In this document: piece by piece, positions 33,580-42,607 of the stretch
Layout: every line of letters starts with the position of its first letter
Position numbering within the stretch: the first letter of the stretch is position 1
From: Megasphaera sp. AM44-1BH
GTDB taxonomy: Bacteria > Bacillota > Negativicutes > Veillonellales > Megasphaeraceae
Direction: 5' to 3'
Length of the DNA: 64,000 nt
Assembly (NCBI RefSeq): GCF_003467125.1
Contig: NZ_QSFA01000008.1
Span: forward strand, 5,725-69,724
Program-made: the position numbers and the translations under genes
The notes under the pieces: generated by a model
Told to the model about the DNA's origin: nothing
Database searches by the model: none
What the model saw: only the letters and a program-made list of their open reading frames with translations

Positions 33580-34767
33580 CTATTGTATATTGACTGCCGG
33601 CTGTTTTTCCAGAAGAGCCGGTTCGCCTTCCCAGAAGGTAAGGATGAAGACGGCCTTGATGGCATCGTGGTTGGAATCAAGGATGATGTGTCCCGTCGCT
33701 CCTGTAAAATCGATGGTCTTGGCCAGTTCCTGGGCAATCTGCTGTGGCTTGTCAGAATTCCCACGGCGGATTGCCTCAGCAATCATCATGAGTGAATCAT
33801 AGCCCAGCGCAGCATAACTGTCCGGCCATTCCCCGTATTTTTCATAATACCGTTCGGCAAAGGTTTCTGCTGTTTCTTCGTGAACGTCATTGGCATAATG
33901 ATCGGTATACACCAGATTTGTCAGATACGCCGGATCCACGCTTTTGGCAAGAGCCGGCCCGTTCCAGCCATCAGCTCCCAGAAGAGGAGTCGTCATACCG
34001 GAAGAGCGGGCAAGGACAATCAGCTCCCGCGCTTTTTTATCATAGAGCGGCACATATACGGCCTGTCCGGGATCCTGCCGCACAGCATCGAGTGCCGCTG
34101 CCAGATTGCCATCGTAATCAGCCAGATCGACAAACGTCGTGACGGTGCCGCCGCGGGCTTCTATGGTGCTGCGGTAAAATTCCGCCAGCCCCTTGGAATA
34201 GGAGCTTTCCCCGTTATAAAGAACTGCCGTCCGGGTCACATGAAGATCTTCCATAGCATATTCTCCCATAGCCCGGGCCTGATAGGGATCGATGAAGGTA
34301 GCCCGGAACATATACTGGTATACCTGCCGTGATCTGGCATCGACGGTAATATCCGGGTCAGTACATGCCGGACTGACTACGGGGATGCGCAGCGCTTCTG
34401 CCGGCTGCATGACAGCGGTCGCACAGGCCGTCATGTTGGGGCCTATAATGGCACTGACATGGCGTGTCGCCAGCTGCTGCACTGCCGTAGCCGCATCATC
34501 GGCATTGCCATGATTATCTACGCTGACCAGATTGACTTCCTTGCCCAGAAGTCCGCCCTGTTCATTCAGTATATCCCGGGCCAGCTCTACACCCTGTTCC
34601 GTAGAACGGCAGTACGTCTCGCCAGGTCCGGTGAGGGAGAGATTGGTGCCAATCAGCACTTCTTGGCGCTGAACGGCCTGTGGAGCCTGTTTGCTGCATC
34701 CTGAGGCCAGAAAAGCCAGGGACAGCAGGCAGAGGCCTGCCGCCAGCAGGGTGCTGATACGTTTCAT
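33580..34767 (-). CDS. Branched-chain amino-acid-type (LivJ) ABC substrate-binding lipoprotein, orphan
   Basis: 395 aa. Lipoprotein signal with lipobox LASGC at residue 24, then a type I periplasmic binding fold (NLSLTGPGETYCRSTEQGVELARDILNEQGG, GPNMTACATAVMQPAE). Family members bind leucine, isoleucine, valine or other amino acids outside the membrane. No permease or ATPase genes accompany it in the window, so it either serves a distant transporter or has a sensory role. Flanked by a terminator upstream (34787-34830). Confidence 0.9.
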   Translation of the reverse strand: MKRISTLLAAGLCLLSLAFLASGCSKQAPQAVQRQEVLIGTNLSLTGPGETYCRSTEQGVELARDILNEQGGLLGKEVNLVSVDNHGNADDAATAVQQLATRHVSAIIGPNMTACATAVMQPAEALRIPVVSPACTDPDITVDARSRQVYQYMFRATFIDPYQARAMGEYAMEDLHVTRTAVLYNGESSYSKGLAEFYRSTIEARGGTVTTFVDLADYDGNLAAALDAVRQDPGQAVYVPLYDKKARELIVLARSSGMTTPLLGADGWNGPALAKSVDPAYLTNLVYTDHYANDVHEETAETFAERYYEKYGEWPDSYAALGYDSLMMIAEAIRRGNSDKPQQIAQELAKTIDFTGATGHIILDSNHDAIKAVFILTFWEGEPALLEKQPAVNIQ

Positions 34768-34786
34768 AGCATGTGTCTCCTTTTCG

Positions 34787-34830
34787 TAAAAAAACAGGGT
34801 GGTCCCGTTATCCGTCCCCCCCCTGTTTTA
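34787..34830 (-). terminator. Terminator of the M23 peptidase operon
   Basis: Stem AACAGGG / CCCTGTT at 34793-34799 and 34821-34827, with a run of seven T on the minus strand. It ends the operon parA to M23 and precedes the LivJ-type gene. Confidence 0.82.
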
Positions 34831-34845
34831 TCTTCTTGTGATAAA

Positions 34846-35790
34846 TTATGGTAAAAACAGCAACGGATCCGTCGGAGTGCCGTTGACACGTACTTCATAG
34901 TGGCAATGCGGTCCCGTACTGCGTCCCGTACTGCCTGCCAGCGCGATGATATCGCCGGTCTTCACTTCCTGGCCTACGACGACGAGAAGCATCGAATTGT
35001 GACCATAGCGGGTGACAAAACCGCCACCGTGATCGATTTCTACGAGATTGCCGTAGCCATCGACCCATCCGGCCATAGTGACTTTGCCTGAAGCCGTAGC
35101 CCGTACCGGTGTCCCGTAATCGACAGCGATGTCCAGCCCTTCATGGTAGCCTGTACCACCGCCAATGGGGTTGCCCCGGTAGCCAAAGTTCGACGTAATC
35201 GTACCGTTAACCGGCCAGATAGACGGATAATTGGAAGCCTGATACTTTTTGGAAATCTGCTGCATCTCCCGGACCTGCTGACCGGCTGTATCACTGAGCA
35301 CGGTTTTCAGCGTGATGAAACTGATGATGCGGGCATTTGTTTTAGTTTCCAGCCGCGAGGTGGCATGGAGCAGGTCGTTGTAGTCAGCATGAGAAACGTC
35401 CGGTGATTTCTTCTGCTGTCCTGCTACGCCACCTTCACCTTTTGGGCTGTCACCTGTACCTGCCCCCTTGACCATCTGCCGGAGCTCCTGGTCGAGGGCA
35501 TCCATTTTATCCATTTTTTCCTGGAGAGATGCCGTTTTTTCCCGCATCAGCTCCAGCTGCTGTTCGTGAAGCGCGTTCTGTTCCTTCATGTGCTGCAGCG
35601 ATATAAATTCATATATGCCGATGCACAGTCCGGCAGCAATCACGACAACGCCTGCGATGACAGCTGCCATTACTTTTTTATACTGCCCCGGTGTCAGAAT
35701 CAGCGGCTCCGTACGCCTGAGGCGGGGAGCATGGGCTGTCATACCGGCGGCGCTCTGTTTCAAACGCGCAAGAAAATCCTGAAATTTCAA
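34846..35790 (-). CDS. M23 family peptidoglycan endopeptidase, membrane-anchored
   Basis: 314 aa from TTG 35790 (GAGGGGAC upstream). One membrane segment at about residues 36-58, a coiled coil (~65-105), a low-complexity linker and a C-terminal LytM domain: GYHEGLDIAVDYGTPV, TRYGHNS and PHCHYEVRVNG hold the zinc-binding and catalytic residues. Located outside the cytoplasmic membrane, it trims peptidoglycan cross-links or activates other hydrolases. Lies 15 bp downstream of the DUF4446 gene, in the parAB neighbourhood seen in other Firmicutes. Confidence 0.92.
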   Translation of the reverse strand: MKFQDFLARLKQSAAGMTAHAPRLRRTEPLILTPGQYKKVMAAVIAGVVVIAAGLCIGIYEFISLQHMKEQNALHEQQLELMREKTASLQEKMDKMDALDQELRQMVKGAGTGDSPKGEGGVAGQQKKSPDVSHADYNDLLHATSRLETKTNARIISFITLKTVLSDTAGQQVREMQQISKKYQASNYPSIWPVNGTITSNFGYRGNPIGGGTGYHEGLDIAVDYGTPVRATASGKVTMAGWVDGYGNLVEIDHGGGFVTRYGHNSMLLVVVGQEVKTGDIIALAGSTGRSTGPHCHYEVRVNGTPTDPLLFLP

Positions 35791-35804
35791 AGATAGTCCC
35801 CTCT

Positions 35805-36329
35805 TTAATCCTTTTGTACCGTATCCAGTGTGCCCGTGTACTGCAGGGCATTATCCAGACTTTCTTTTTCTTCTTCGCTCATACCATACAGACATTTGCC
35901 ATCGACAATGGGTTTGGCAAAAATACGGGATTCATTACGGCCATAGACGCTGGAAAGACAAAAGCCATCGTTTTTGCCGTCCAGTACGGTAAAGGCAAAA
36001 CTCAGATTGTTGCCTATATTATCAAAGGCATTGTATTTGACAAAGCCGATTTTGCGGAAACAGTGATTCTGCACGGCCATAATATCTTTCTGGGTCTTGT
36101 GGATGAGTTCCAGTGAATCCTGCAGATCATGCAGTCTGGCAACATCTTCATGCAGCTTGGCCTCTACACTCTTTCCCGTTTCATCCTGCATAAAAAACTC
36201 GTATTTTTCTTTGAGTTTACCCATGCGATGGGTCAGTACGCCTATGTAGATGATCAACAGCAACAACAGCACTCCCACAGCGCCGGCGGCAGCCAGATAA
36301 ATAATCTGCCAGTCTAATCCGTAAAACAT
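35805..36329 (-). CDS. DUF4446 family protein
   Basis: 174 aa from ATG 36329 (GGAGG upstream). One N-terminal membrane helix (IIYLAAAGAVGVLLLLLIIYIGVLTH), a heptad-rich coiled region, and a soluble domain with KIGFVKYNAFDNIGNNLSFAFTVLDGKNDGFCLSSVYGRNESRIFAKPI, the family hallmark. Function unknown. It is regularly encoded next to parB in Firmicutes and Negativicutes; here it starts 90 bp after parB. Confidence 0.9.
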   Translation of the reverse strand: MFYGLDWQIIYLAAAGAVGVLLLLLIIYIGVLTHRMGKLKEKYEFFMQDETGKSVEAKLHEDVARLHDLQDSLELIHKTQKDIMAVQNHCFRKIGFVKYNAFDNIGNNLSFAFTVLDGKNDGFCLSSVYGRNESRIFAKPIVDGKCLYGMSEEEKESLDNALQYTGTLDTVQKD

Positions 36330-36418
36330 GTCTTTCCTCCTGCCGTATTTCAAAAAAAGTCTGTACCTTATATTACACAAAAGAACTCTAAAAAACAACC
36401 GGTTTCCAGGATTTTTTT

Positions 36419-37360
36419 CTAAACTGTAAAAGAAGATGGCGTTTCCGTGCCATCTCCGGTCTTTTCTTCTGTCAAAAGAGCCAGGAGCCGCTCGAATTCG
36501 GCTTCTGACGCTACGGAGATTTCAATTTTCCCCTTCTGCCTCTTCCGGTTGAACCGGATGGAAACATTGGTCCCCAGGTGCATTTTAATCCGGTCCTGCA
36601 TGGCTTCCAGATAGGCATCGGGTTCTTTCTGTTCCTTATCCGTACCCCCCTGCAGCATGCGGGCAACGAGGGCCTCACATTGCCGCGCCGATAATCCCTG
36701 GCGGATAATCTGACCGGCCGCTGCCAGCTGCCGGTCTTTGTCCGGAAGCTGGAGGAGAGGACGGGCCTGCCCCATAGATAGCGTCCCGTCTCGCAGGAAC
36801 TGGTGGATTTCGTCAGGCAGTTTCAGCAGACGCAGCATATTGGCTACGTGCGGACGGCTTTTCCCTACTTTCTGCGCCGCTTCTTCCTGAGTCAGCCCAA
36901 AAGTGTGGATCAGCATGTCATATGCCGCCGCTTCTTCCATGACATTCAGATTCTCCCGCTGCAGGTTTTCGATGAGGGAGACTTCGGCTGCCGCATCGGG
37001 CGTATACTCCCGTACCAGTGCCGGAATCGTTTTCAGACCAGCCATTCTGGCCGCCCGCAGCCGCCGTTCCCCGGCTACCAGTTCGTAGGTGCCATCGGGC
37101 TTCTTCTGCACGACCAGCGGCTGAATCAGGCCATACTGGCGGATAGAAGAAGCCAGTTCTTCCAATGCCGCCTTGTCGAACTCCCGCCGTGCCTGACGGG
37201 GATTCGGTACAATCGCCGTAATATCCAGTTCGGCCGGCATAGTGCCATCACCGGATGCCGCCTTATCTATTTCATCTATCTTTTTTTCTTTTAATCCCAG
37301 TGCCTGAAGCCGGCTTCCCAGAATGGCATTGCTGCCAAGTCCCTTTTTCTTAACCGACAC
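36419..37360 (-). CDS. parB: Chromosome-partitioning protein ParB/Spo0J
   Basis: 313 aa from GTG 37360 (GAGGTG upstream). N-terminal ParB CTPase domain with LVAGERRLRAARMAGL and IENLQRENLN, the helix-turn-helix LTQEEAAQKVGKSRPHVANMLRLL, and a C-terminal dimerisation segment. Binds parS sites such as those at 46576, 47628 and 50390 and loads as a clamp. The start overlaps the end of parA by 11 bp. Confidence 0.97.
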   Translation of the reverse strand: MSVKKKGLGSNAILGSRLQALGLKEKKIDEIDKAASGDGTMPAELDITAIVPNPRQARREFDKAALEELASSIRQYGLIQPLVVQKKPDGTYELVAGERRLRAARMAGLKTIPALVREYTPDAAAEVSLIENLQRENLNVMEEAAAYDMLIHTFGLTQEEAAQKVGKSRPHVANMLRLLKLPDEIHQFLRDGTLSMGQARPLLQLPDKDRQLAAAGQIIRQGLSARQCEALVARMLQGGTDKEQKEPDAYLEAMQDRIKMHLGTNVSIRFNRKRQKGKIEISVASEAEFERLLALLTEEKTGDGTETPSSFTV

Positions 37361-38126
37361 GGCGAATCACCTCTCTGGCTAATTTTCGATACACTTCAGC
37401 TCCACGGGAATGAGGATCGTACACGGTAATAGGCTCCCCATGGCTCGGCGCTTCTCCCAGTCGCACATTGCGCGGGATAATCGTGCGGAACACCTGGCCG
37501 CTGAAATACTTTTTCACTTCTTCGGCAACCTGCAGGGACAGATTCGTACGTCCATCGAACATGGTGAGCAGCAGGCCCAGCAGGCGCAGACTGCTGTTCA
37601 TATTATCCCGTACCATCTCAACGGTCTGCATCAGCTGGGCCAGACCTTCCAGTGCATAAAACTCACACTGCACAGGAATCAGTACGTGATCCGATGCCAC
37701 CAGGGCATTGATGGTCAGGAGTCCCAGGGAAGGCGGACAATCGATGAGCACGAAATCATAAGGCTTCTTCGCCGCTTCCAATAAGGCCGTCAGGGACTGC
37801 TTCAGTACCTGTTCCCGCTTATCCATATTGACTAATTCTACGGCTGCCCCGGCTACATCCATGGTCGCCGGAATGACGGATAATTTTTTTACTGCCGTCT
37901 TCTGCAGTACCTGTTCCATCGGTACGCCGTCAATCAGGCAGTCATATAAGTTGCCCGAAAGGCTCTCTTTATCGATACCCAGGCCGCTCGTCGCATTGCC
38001 CTGGGGGTCCAGATCCACCAACAAGGTACGCTTGCCGCAGTCTGCCAGACAGGCGCTCAGATTGATGCTGGTCGTCGTCTTGCCCACGCCGCCTTTCTGG
38101 TTTGTTACGGCAATAATATGAGCCAA
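37350..38126 (-). CDS. parA: Chromosome-partitioning ATPase ParA/Soj
   Basis: 258 aa from TTG 38126, six nt after GAGGTG (a GTG at 38135 overlapping that site is the alternative). Deviant Walker A KGGVGKTTT close to the N-terminus, Walker A' VDLDPQGNAT, Walker B DFVLIDCPPSLGLL. Nucleoid-bound ATPase acting with ParB on the origin region. Confidence 0.97.
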   Translation of the reverse strand: MAHIIAVTNQKGGVGKTTTSINLSACLADCGKRTLLVDLDPQGNATSGLGIDKESLSGNLYDCLIDGVPMEQVLQKTAVKKLSVIPATMDVAGAAVELVNMDKREQVLKQSLTALLEAAKKPYDFVLIDCPPSLGLLTINALVASDHVLIPVQCEFYALEGLAQLMQTVEMVRDNMNSSLRLLGLLLTMFDGRTNLSLQVAEEVKKYFSGQVFRTIIPRNVRLGEAPSHGEPITVYDPHSRGAEVYRKLAREVIRRVG

Positions 38127-38322
38127 CGCAGTCACCTCATTTCTAAATTTAAGTCTATATATTAGTATACCTTGCTATGATTATTTTAGCAAATATTTCA
38201 TGCTCATCAAAAAGGCCCATCCCCGCCTTTCTGTACCTTTTGCTAGCCACAGGAAGAAAAACTTGCTATAATGGAACAAAAAGTCAGGATTATCACCGAT
38301 AATCCGGGAAAAGAGGATATCT

Positions 38323-38979
38323 ATGCCTGTATATAAAGGAAATCTGAAACATATCGATGCCAATAATGTACTCACCCTGGCAGGTCAGCGCGCTGTTGAC
38401 GATGCGACACCGGAACTTGCGGAAGAAGTCTGCCAGACCGTCGTACGCCTGGCCCAGCCGGTCAGCGTATTTTATCAGTTCTTTTACGACAAAGATACGC
38501 ACACATTTTTATGTAATGATCCGTTCGTCATCGAAGGAGAAACGGTCCGCAATTATCTGGAAAATACAGAAGTCGCCATCATCATGGCCGTCACCCTCGG
38601 GAAAGAAGTAGAAGATGCCTGTGACGAATTGTTCATGCAGAAAAATTTCACCAAGGGAATTCTCATGGATTCTGCCATTTCCATCGCAACGGAACAGATG
38701 GTAGGACAATTATGCGGATATATCGACACCCTCGGCGCGCCGGAAGGTTATAAAATTCTGTGGCGCATCACGCCGGGACACAGCGATACGCCGCAGAAGC
38801 AGGAAGTCACGCTGGTGCAGGCCCTGCAGGCTGCCCAGATTGGCATTTCTGTTACGCCGACCAATATGCTCGTACCGCGCAAAGCCGTCACGGCCATCGT
38901 CGGCATGAACCATGTCGGTGGAGAAGGGGGCTGCAGCCCGTCCGGTTGTGCCAGCTGCTCCCATAACTGCCATGAATAA
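38323..38979 (+). CDS. Vitamin B12-dependent methionine synthase activation domain-like protein
   Basis: 218 aa from ATG 38323 (GAGGATATC before it). Contains the VTLGKEVEDACDELF and DSAISIATEQMVGQLCGYI blocks typical of the MetH activation fold, and a C-terminal PTNMLVPRKAVTAIVGM. In anaerobes such stand-alone proteins are part of split methionine synthases. The last ~20 residues form a Cys-rich tail (CSPSGCASCSHNC) that might bind a metal or cluster. Single gene convergent with purA; no metH seen in the window. Confidence 0.82.
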   Translation: MPVYKGNLKHIDANNVLTLAGQRAVDDATPELAEEVCQTVVRLAQPVSVFYQFFYDKDTHTFLCNDPFVIEGETVRNYLENTEVAIIMAVTLGKEVEDACDELFMQKNFTKGILMDSAISIATEQMVGQLCGYIDTLGAPEGYKILWRITPGHSDTPQKQEVTLVQALQAAQIGISVTPTNMLVPRKAVTAIVGMNHVGGEGGCSPSGCASCSHNCHE

Positions 38980-39021
38980 TCCTGGTACGTCATACCTCTG
39001 AAAACTAAAAACGGAACGCTC

Positions 39022-39056
39022 AAAAAGAGGCTGTCTTCATGGATAGCCTCTTTTTC
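39022..39056 (+). terminator. Terminator of the MetH-activation-like gene
   Basis: AAAAAGAGGCTGTC with GATAGCCTCTTTTT, short loop, T-run on the plus strand. Confidence 0.85.
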
Positions 39057-39062
39057 CTGCCC

Positions 39063-39108
39063 ATAAACGAAAAGCAGGCCCCGTGAGCAGGGCCCGCTTT
39101 TCGTTTAT
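39063..39108 (-). terminator. Terminator of purA
   Basis: Long stem ATAAACGAAAAGCGGGCCC / GGGGCCTGCTTTTCGTTTAT on the minus strand, with internal mismatches and a loop of about 7 nt. Confidence 0.8.
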
Positions 39109-39134
39109 CGTTATGGTGAAAACCCAAAATAGCG

Positions 39135-40418
39135 TTAGAAAATCGGCTGAAGGATAATCGTCTGGCTGCGGTTCGGACCGACTGAGACGATACCCAGAGG
39201 TACGCCGACGAGTTCACTGATGCGTTCTACATACTTGCGTGCCGCTTCCGGCAATGCATCATAGGTCTTGCAGGCGGAAATATCCGTCTTCCATCCCGGC
39301 ATGTCTTCATATACCGGTTCGACCTGTTCCAGCACTTCCAGACTGGCCGGATATTCCGGCAGGAGCTGGCCATTGTACCGGTAACCGGTACAAATTTTTA
39401 TCGTATCCAGGTCATCGAGGATATCCAGGCGGGTAATAGCCAGATAATCCAGGCTGTTCAGCATGGCTGCATATTTGACAACAGCCGTATCCAGCCAGCC
39501 GCAGCGGCGCGGACGGCCCGTTACTGTGCCGAATTCATGACCTGTATTGCGCAGATATTCCCCAACTTCATTATTCTGTTCCGCCGGGAAGGGGCCGGCT
39601 CCGACACGGGTCGTATAGGCTTTGACGACGCCCACGATATTTTCCATGCGGCGCGGGCCGACACCAGAGCCTGTGCAGGCACCGCCAGCTGTCGGATTGG
39701 AGCTGGTGCAGAACGGGTACGTGCCATGATCGATATCGAGCATCGTTGCCTGGGCACCTTCAAACAGCACTTTTTTGCCTTCATTGACATATACGTTGGC
39801 AGAATAGTTTGTATCTTTTACATAGGGACGGATGCGTTCGGCATATCCAAGGTATTCCTGATAAATCGTATCGAAGTCAAAACCCTGGCAGCCATAATAG
39901 GTTTCAAAAAGGCGGTTCTTCAATTTCAGATTGACACGCAGTTTTTTTGCAAAAATATCCTTGTCCATCAAATCGCCGATGCGGATGCCGACACGATTGA
40001 TCTTATCAGCATAGCAGGGGCCGATACCATTTTTCGTCGTGCCGATTTTGGCATCTCCCTTGAGCTTTTCATCTTCTTCATCGATGCGGATATGGTACGG
40101 CATAATCACATGGGCCCGCGTGGAAATTTCCAGCTTGCTGACCTTGACTCCCTTTTCTTTCATGCCATCCAGTTCCTGGAGGAGAACTTCCGGGTTTACT
40201 ACGACGCCACTGCCGATGATGCACGTCTTATCAGAGAACAAGATCCCTGATGGCAGAAGGCGCAGCGCGAAGGCCTTGTCATCTACCACGACAGTATGAC
40301 CGGCGTTATTCCCGCCCTGGGAGCGGATAACTACATCGGCCTTCTGTGCCAGATAATCAACAATCTTGCCCTTACCTTCATCACCCCACTGGGTGCCTAA
40401 TACCATTGCTGTTGCCAT
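39135..40418 (-). CDS. purA: Adenylosuccinate synthetase
   Basis: 427 aa from ATG 40418 (AAGGGATG upstream); the frame is open further but without a ribosome site. GTQWGDEGKGKIVDYL at the start is the GTP loop with catalytic Asp, then GGNNAGHTV with the catalytic His, KNGIGPCYADK, EGAQATMLDIDHGTYPFCTSSN, and the C-terminal GRPRRCGWLD. Catalyses the GTP-dependent step IMP + Asp to adenylosuccinate. Confidence 0.98.
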   Translation of the reverse strand: MATAMVLGTQWGDEGKGKIVDYLAQKADVVIRSQGGNNAGHTVVVDDKAFALRLLPSGILFSDKTCIIGSGVVVNPEVLLQELDGMKEKGVKVSKLEISTRAHVIMPYHIRIDEEDEKLKGDAKIGTTKNGIGPCYADKINRVGIRIGDLMDKDIFAKKLRVNLKLKNRLFETYYGCQGFDFDTIYQEYLGYAERIRPYVKDTNYSANVYVNEGKKVLFEGAQATMLDIDHGTYPFCTSSNPTAGGACTGSGVGPRRMENIVGVVKAYTTRVGAGPFPAEQNNEVGEYLRNTGHEFGTVTGRPRRCGWLDTAVVKYAAMLNSLDYLAITRLDILDDLDTIKICTGYRYNGQLLPEYPASLEVLEQVEPVYEDMPGWKTDISACKTYDALPEAARKYVERISELVGVPLGIVSVGPNRSQTIILQPIF

Positions 40419-40610
40419 TGCTTCAACATCCCTTCGTGAATTAGAGATTAAGAAAACAGGATACCGTATGCATGCTCCCGTTTTCCAACGTACGTGTATA
40501 TTATACACGAATTTAATTAAAATTCCTATCATATTCAAAGAAAAAGCGTACCTGTTTCAAAAGAGCCAGCCAGGATATCCCTAGCCACGTTCCCTATTTT
40601 AGTTTATAAT

Positions 40611-40649
40611 AATCAATTATATGGCAGTAATAGTTCCATATAATTGATT
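40611..40649. promoter_or_regulatory. Palindromic operator upstream of the OYE gene
   Basis: 14-bp arms AATCAATTATATGG and CCATATAATTGATT with an 11-bp centre, ending 29 bp before the start codon. Too AT-rich for a terminator and without T-run; looks like a repressor (MarR- or TetR-type) site. Confidence 0.55.
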
Positions 40650-40677
40650 ACTATAGAATATACAAGGAGAGATTTTC

Positions 40678-41787
40678 ATGTTATTTGATGCGTGTACCAT
40701 AGGCGGCATTCATGCAGCCTGCCGTATTGTCCGGTCTGCAACGTTTGAAGGTATGGCTGATGCAGAAGGACGTCCGACAGATAAGCTCTGCCACATGTAT
40801 GAGGCACTGGCAGAAGGAGGAACAGGTATCATCATTACCGGTATGATAGCCGCTTCCAGACTGGAACCGCACCAGCATCACCAGATACTGCTCGATGACG
40901 ATAGTTGTATTGCTCCTCTGATGGCCGTTACCCAGGCAGTCCATGACAAAGGCGGGAAGATCATCGCCCAGATTGTCCTCATGGGTTCGGCTATCATGGT
41001 GCCGGAAGGGGAGAACCGTATCATTGTCAGCCCCAGTGGCATTCCCGATAAAATCGGTCGTGCGCAGCAGGAATCCCAGGCACTTACGATTGAGCAGATC
41101 CAGCGTCTCATCGATGATGCAGGCCAGGCAGCGCTGCGCGCCCGCAAGGCCGGATTTGACGGTGTACAGTTCCATGGGGCCCACGGATATCTGGCCAGTA
41201 AATTCCTGACTCCCTACTATAACCAGCGCAGCGACGAATATGGCGGCGACCTCATGGGACGCGCCCGTTTCCTCCGTCAATGCATTGCGTCCATCAAAAA
41301 AACGGCCGGCAGCGATTTCCCTGTATGGGTCAAATTAAACTGTGCCGATTTCATGAAAGAAGGCGGTATGACTGCAGAAGAAAGCTTGCAGGTCATGCAT
41401 TGGCTGGCCGACGACGGTATATCTGCCATTGAAATCAGCGGCGGCAATACGTCATCCCTGCCCCGCAAAGGCCCGATCCGCGCAATCCGCCGCACGAAGG
41501 AACCCATGTACTTTGCCCCGTACGCAGAAAAAGCCGCCAGAGAACTGCAGGGACAGACCGATGTGGGTGTCGTCGGCGGCTGGAGAAGTGCCTCTGAAAT
41601 GGAAGAATTCCTTGATGCCGTTCCGGTATCGTTTATATCCATGTGCCGCCCGCTCCTTCGTCAGCCGGATCTGCCAAACCGGTGGCGCAGTGGTGATACA
41701 GAACCGGCAACCTGTATTTCCTGCAGCCGCTGCTTCGGCGATACTGATGTAGACTGTATTTTCCATAAGACAGGAGAAGAAGCATAA
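40678..41787 (+). CDS. Old-Yellow-type NADH:flavin oxidoreductase (OYE family)
   Basis: 369 aa from ATG 40678 (AAGGAGAG upstream). TIM-barrel FMN oxidoreductase with VRSATFEGMADAEG, QFHGAHGYLASKFLTPYYNQRSDEYGG (active-site His pair) and ISGGN near the C-terminal part. It ends in a Cys motif CISCSRCF, but lacks the iron-sulphur-flavin C-terminal domains of 2,4-dienoyl-CoA reductases. Reduces alpha,beta-unsaturated carbonyl compounds or N-oxides; the physiological substrate is not evident. Confidence 0.88.
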   Translation: MLFDACTIGGIHAACRIVRSATFEGMADAEGRPTDKLCHMYEALAEGGTGIIITGMIAASRLEPHQHHQILLDDDSCIAPLMAVTQAVHDKGGKIIAQIVLMGSAIMVPEGENRIIVSPSGIPDKIGRAQQESQALTIEQIQRLIDDAGQAALRARKAGFDGVQFHGAHGYLASKFLTPYYNQRSDEYGGDLMGRARFLRQCIASIKKTAGSDFPVWVKLNCADFMKEGGMTAEESLQVMHWLADDGISAIEISGGNTSSLPRKGPIRAIRRTKEPMYFAPYAEKAARELQGQTDVGVVGGWRSASEMEEFLDAVPVSFISMCRPLLRQPDLPNRWRSGDTEPATCISCSRCFGDTDVDCIFHKTGEEA

Positions 41788-41872
41788 GGGAAAAAGGAAA
41801 TTCCTGAACTGCGGCGAATACTCTTTAGTATAACAAGGAATACCGGCAACTGCCGGGGAAGGGGAGAACAAC

Positions 41873-42607
41873 ATGCTGATACTGATAAGCCTGCTGGCAT
41901 TCATCGCTATGCTGTGTTCCCTCTTTCTCTTTCTGCCCTTCACCTATAGTCTGAACCTGGATATCCGGTCCCCCTTTCACGTGCAGGCTGTACTCTCCTT
42001 TCTGAATCACGGCCTGTATTATGAATGGGATTACACATTCGGTCAGAAACCCAGGAAAATCTGCTATACAGGCTGGCATGAAAAAATGGCAGTCCGTCAG
42101 GAACAGCCGCCCGGCAATGCTCCCGTCCAATCTGCGCCGGAACCGGAAAGCCTGGAAGATGACGATACGCTGTCAGAAGAAATGCTCCGCAAAGCCCTGC
42201 ATGATCCACAGGTACCGGAATCAGAAGATTCCTCTGCCGCATCAGACACATTCTGGTGGAAGGACTATGTGTTGTCTGAAGAATTTCTTTCTTCCTGCCT
42301 GTCTTTCTTCCTGCGCCTGCTGCATCACAGCCGTATCCGCACACTGCAGACAACAGGGACGCTGGGCCTTCCCCAGCCGCATCAGACAGGCATGGTGGCC
42401 GGTTTTCTCTATATGCTCCTGCCAGAAGCTGCACAAGATCTGCAATTTGATTTTCTGGAAGAAGTCTACGATTGCCACATCCGGATTGCCGGCCGCATCT
42501 ATCCCGGTGTCATCGCACTATACGCCCTTTCGTTTATCGTTTCCCGGCCAGTCCGCCGTCTGCTCTGGGCGGCACGTCAGCACAGAAAGGAACTCGCTCA
42601 TGGATAA
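41873..42607 (+). CDS. DUF2953 domain-containing membrane-associated protein
   Basis: 244 aa from ATG 41873 (GGGGAG about 8 nt upstream). Starts with a hydrophobic helix and FTYSLNLDIRSPF, which resemble DUF2953 proteins found beside sporulation gene ytfJ in Firmicutes. A linker of acidic and polar residues (60-110) and two further hydrophobic helices follow (about 150-165 and 210-225). Function unknown. The last 8 bp overlap the next gene, ytfJ, so they are co-translated. Confidence 0.72.
   Translation: MLILISLLAFIAMLCSLFLFLPFTYSLNLDIRSPFHVQAVLSFLNHGLYYEWDYTFGQKPRKICYTGWHEKMAVRQEQPPGNAPVQSAPEPESLEDDDTLSEEMLRKALHDPQVPESEDSSAASDTFWWKDYVLSEEFLSSCLSFFLRLLHHSRIRTLQTTGTLGLPQPHQTGMVAGFLYMLLPEAAQDLQFDFLEEVYDCHIRIAGRIYPGVIALYALSFIVSRPVRRLLWAARQHRKELAHG

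Noticed and set aside
34787..34830. AACAGGGTGGTCCCG...CGTCCC resembles a T-box antiterminator/terminator.
   Set aside because: On the plus strand there is no stem I and no plus-strand gene behind it; on the minus strand it is a plain terminator of the M23 gene.
36419..38126. oriC next to parAB.
   Set aside because: No dnaA, gyrB or cluster of DnaA boxes is visible; only the parS sites indicate closeness to the origin.
42021..42599. In-frame 193-codon upstream extension of ytfJ.
   Set aside because: It overlaps the DUF2953 gene in another frame; its translation is basic and Cys-rich and unlike any domain, and ytfJ starts naturally at 42600.
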